DNA of 6,027 nucleotides, taken from Chloroflexota bacterium. Lineage in GTDB: Bacteria; Chloroflexota; Dehalococcoidia; Lucifugimonadales; JACPCL1. Numbering within the stretch: position 1 is the first letter of the stretch; the number at the start of each line of letters is the position of its first letter. The notes under the pieces were generated by a model. That model worked only from the letters and a program-made list of their open reading frames with translations, was not told where the DNA came from and did no database searches. The DNA lies in NCBI GenBank assembly GCA_016210375.1, contig JACQUH010000112.1, positions 1-6,027 of the forward strand. Direction: 5' to 3'. The position numbers and the translations under genes are program-made. Positions 5,549 to 6,027 of the stretch are shown piece by piece.

Positions 5549-5610
5549 ATAGGCTGTTGTAGGGGCGCAGTATGCTGCGCCCCTACAACTACAACGCCCC
5601 TACAGCCTAT
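5549..5610. repeat. Nested palindromic repeat (REP/MITE-like)
   Basis: A perfect 15-bp inverted repeat, GTTGTAGGGGCGCAG (5556-5570) with CTGCGCCCCTACAAC (5575-5589), surrounds a TATG loop. An outer pair, ATAGGCTGT...AGGGGCG (5549-5567) with CGCCCCTACAGCCTAT (5595-5610), shares the same GTAGGGGCG core. So the core occurs once on one strand and twice on the other. Such GTAGGGGCGCAG palindromes are commonly dispersed in many copies in bacterial genomes. It spans the stop codon of the arsenate reductase gene and could also end its transcription. Confidence 0.7.
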
Positions 5611-6027
5611 GGCTCGGCGGGCGTTTTGGCAAGCTCCCCCAGCAGGTCCTCCACCCGGCGCTGGATGGCGTCGCGTATGGCGCGCACCTCGGTCAAGGGC
5701 CGGTCCCTGGGATCGGGCAGGCCCCAGTCCTCCACACCCTTGATGAAGACGGCGGGGCACTTCTCGGCGTCCACCTGGCACCCCATAGTGATAACTCGCA
5801 TCGCTTTTTGCACCATGTCGTTCGTCAGGAGCCTGGGCTGCTCCCGGGATAGGTCCAGGCCGATCTCGCCCATGGCCTGGGCCACATTGGCGTGGATGTG
5901 GTCGCCAGGCTCGGTGCCTGCGCATTCGGCGCGATAGGCCAGGCCGCGACGCTGGGCCTCGCGGTTGAAGAGGGCCCTGGCCATCTGGCTGCGGCCCGCG
6001 TTGTGGACACACACGAAGAGGACGTCG
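5607..6027 (-). CDS. arsC: Arsenate reductase, thioredoxin-coupled LMW-PTP type, 5' end beyond window
   Basis: It reduces arsenate to arsenite in the cytosol, passing oxidation along a Cys triad to thioredoxin. The reading frame enters at the right edge as D-V-L-F-V-C-V-H-N-A-G-R-S-Q-M-A. So the true start lies a few codons outside, and the GTG at 6012-6014 is an internal Val. The phosphatase-like loop C-x5-R-S is intact (C-V-H-N-A-G-R-S). Further on, M-G-C-Q-V-D-A-E-K-C-P gives two Cys seven residues apart, the resolving pair of the thioredoxin-linked class. W-G-L-P-D-P carries the general-acid Asp. Visible length is 139 residues against 130-145 typical. No arsR, arsB or acr3 is within view. 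The last codons and the stop overlap a palindromic repeat. Confidence 0.9.
   Translation of the reverse strand, partial: DVLFVCVHNAGRSQMARALFNREAQRRGLAYRAECAGTEPGDHIHANVAQAMGEIGLDLSREQPRLLTNDMVQKAMRVITMGCQVDAEKCPAVFIKGVEDWGLPDPRDRPLTEVRAIRDAIQRRVEDLLGELAKTPAEP

Overview
The window is bacterial, dense and mostly GC-rich. Every intact gene is on the minus strand. The mix of genes suggests a Chloroflexota-like lineage (Dehalococcoidia/SAR202 type): a two-fold thioredoxin-like disulfide oxidoreductase, an acetolactate-synthase-like ThDP enzyme, a clan AA aspartic protease, a TPR protein and an LMW-PTP arsenate reductase. That assignment is inference, because no rRNA or other marker gene is present.

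Layout from left to right. (1) 1-528, minus: a protein disulfide oxidoreductase (PDO/glutaredoxin-like), cut by the left edge. Its second active site would normally be CPxC. Here an in-frame TGA (76-78) sits exactly where the first Cys should be (T-P-T-[TGA]-P-H-C-P-P), and the same frame continues with family-like sequence to the window edge. A hairpin right after the TGA fits a bacterial SECIS. This is the best candidate for something new: a selenocysteine (UxxC) PDO. (2) 549-831, plus: the remnant of a RelE/ParE-type toxin with two mutually compensating frameshifts, followed by a 25-codon overlapping stub that may be the start of its antitoxin. (3) 810-2213, minus: a lower-GC island with two genes, a SAP-like + PD-(D/E)XK-like nuclease and a downstream protein with a HEPN-like C-terminal helix. 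It is a possible uncharacterised defence module. The leader of the nuclease gene carries nested hairpins that could hide its Shine-Dalgarno site. (4) 2281-2891, minus: a small retropepsin-like aspartic protease gene sandwiched between two 76-bp direct copies of the 3' end of the neighbouring ThDP gene (74/76 identical, both differences synonymous), plus an 11-bp perfect hairpin. (5) 2817-4454: the ThDP-dependent enzyme. (6) 4601-5530: a protein of about nine TPR repeats. (7) 5549-5610: a palindromic REP/MITE-like element overlapping the arsenate reductase stop codon. (8) 5607-6027: thioredoxin-coupled arsenate reductase, with its first few codons beyond the right edge.

The genes do not form one pathway. 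The oxidoreductase and arsenate reductase are both thiol-redox proteins but lie at opposite ends. The centre (about 549-2815) looks like a zone of repeated insertion and decay: toxin-antitoxin remnant, nuclease/HEPN-like island, duplicated gene end and hairpin repeats.
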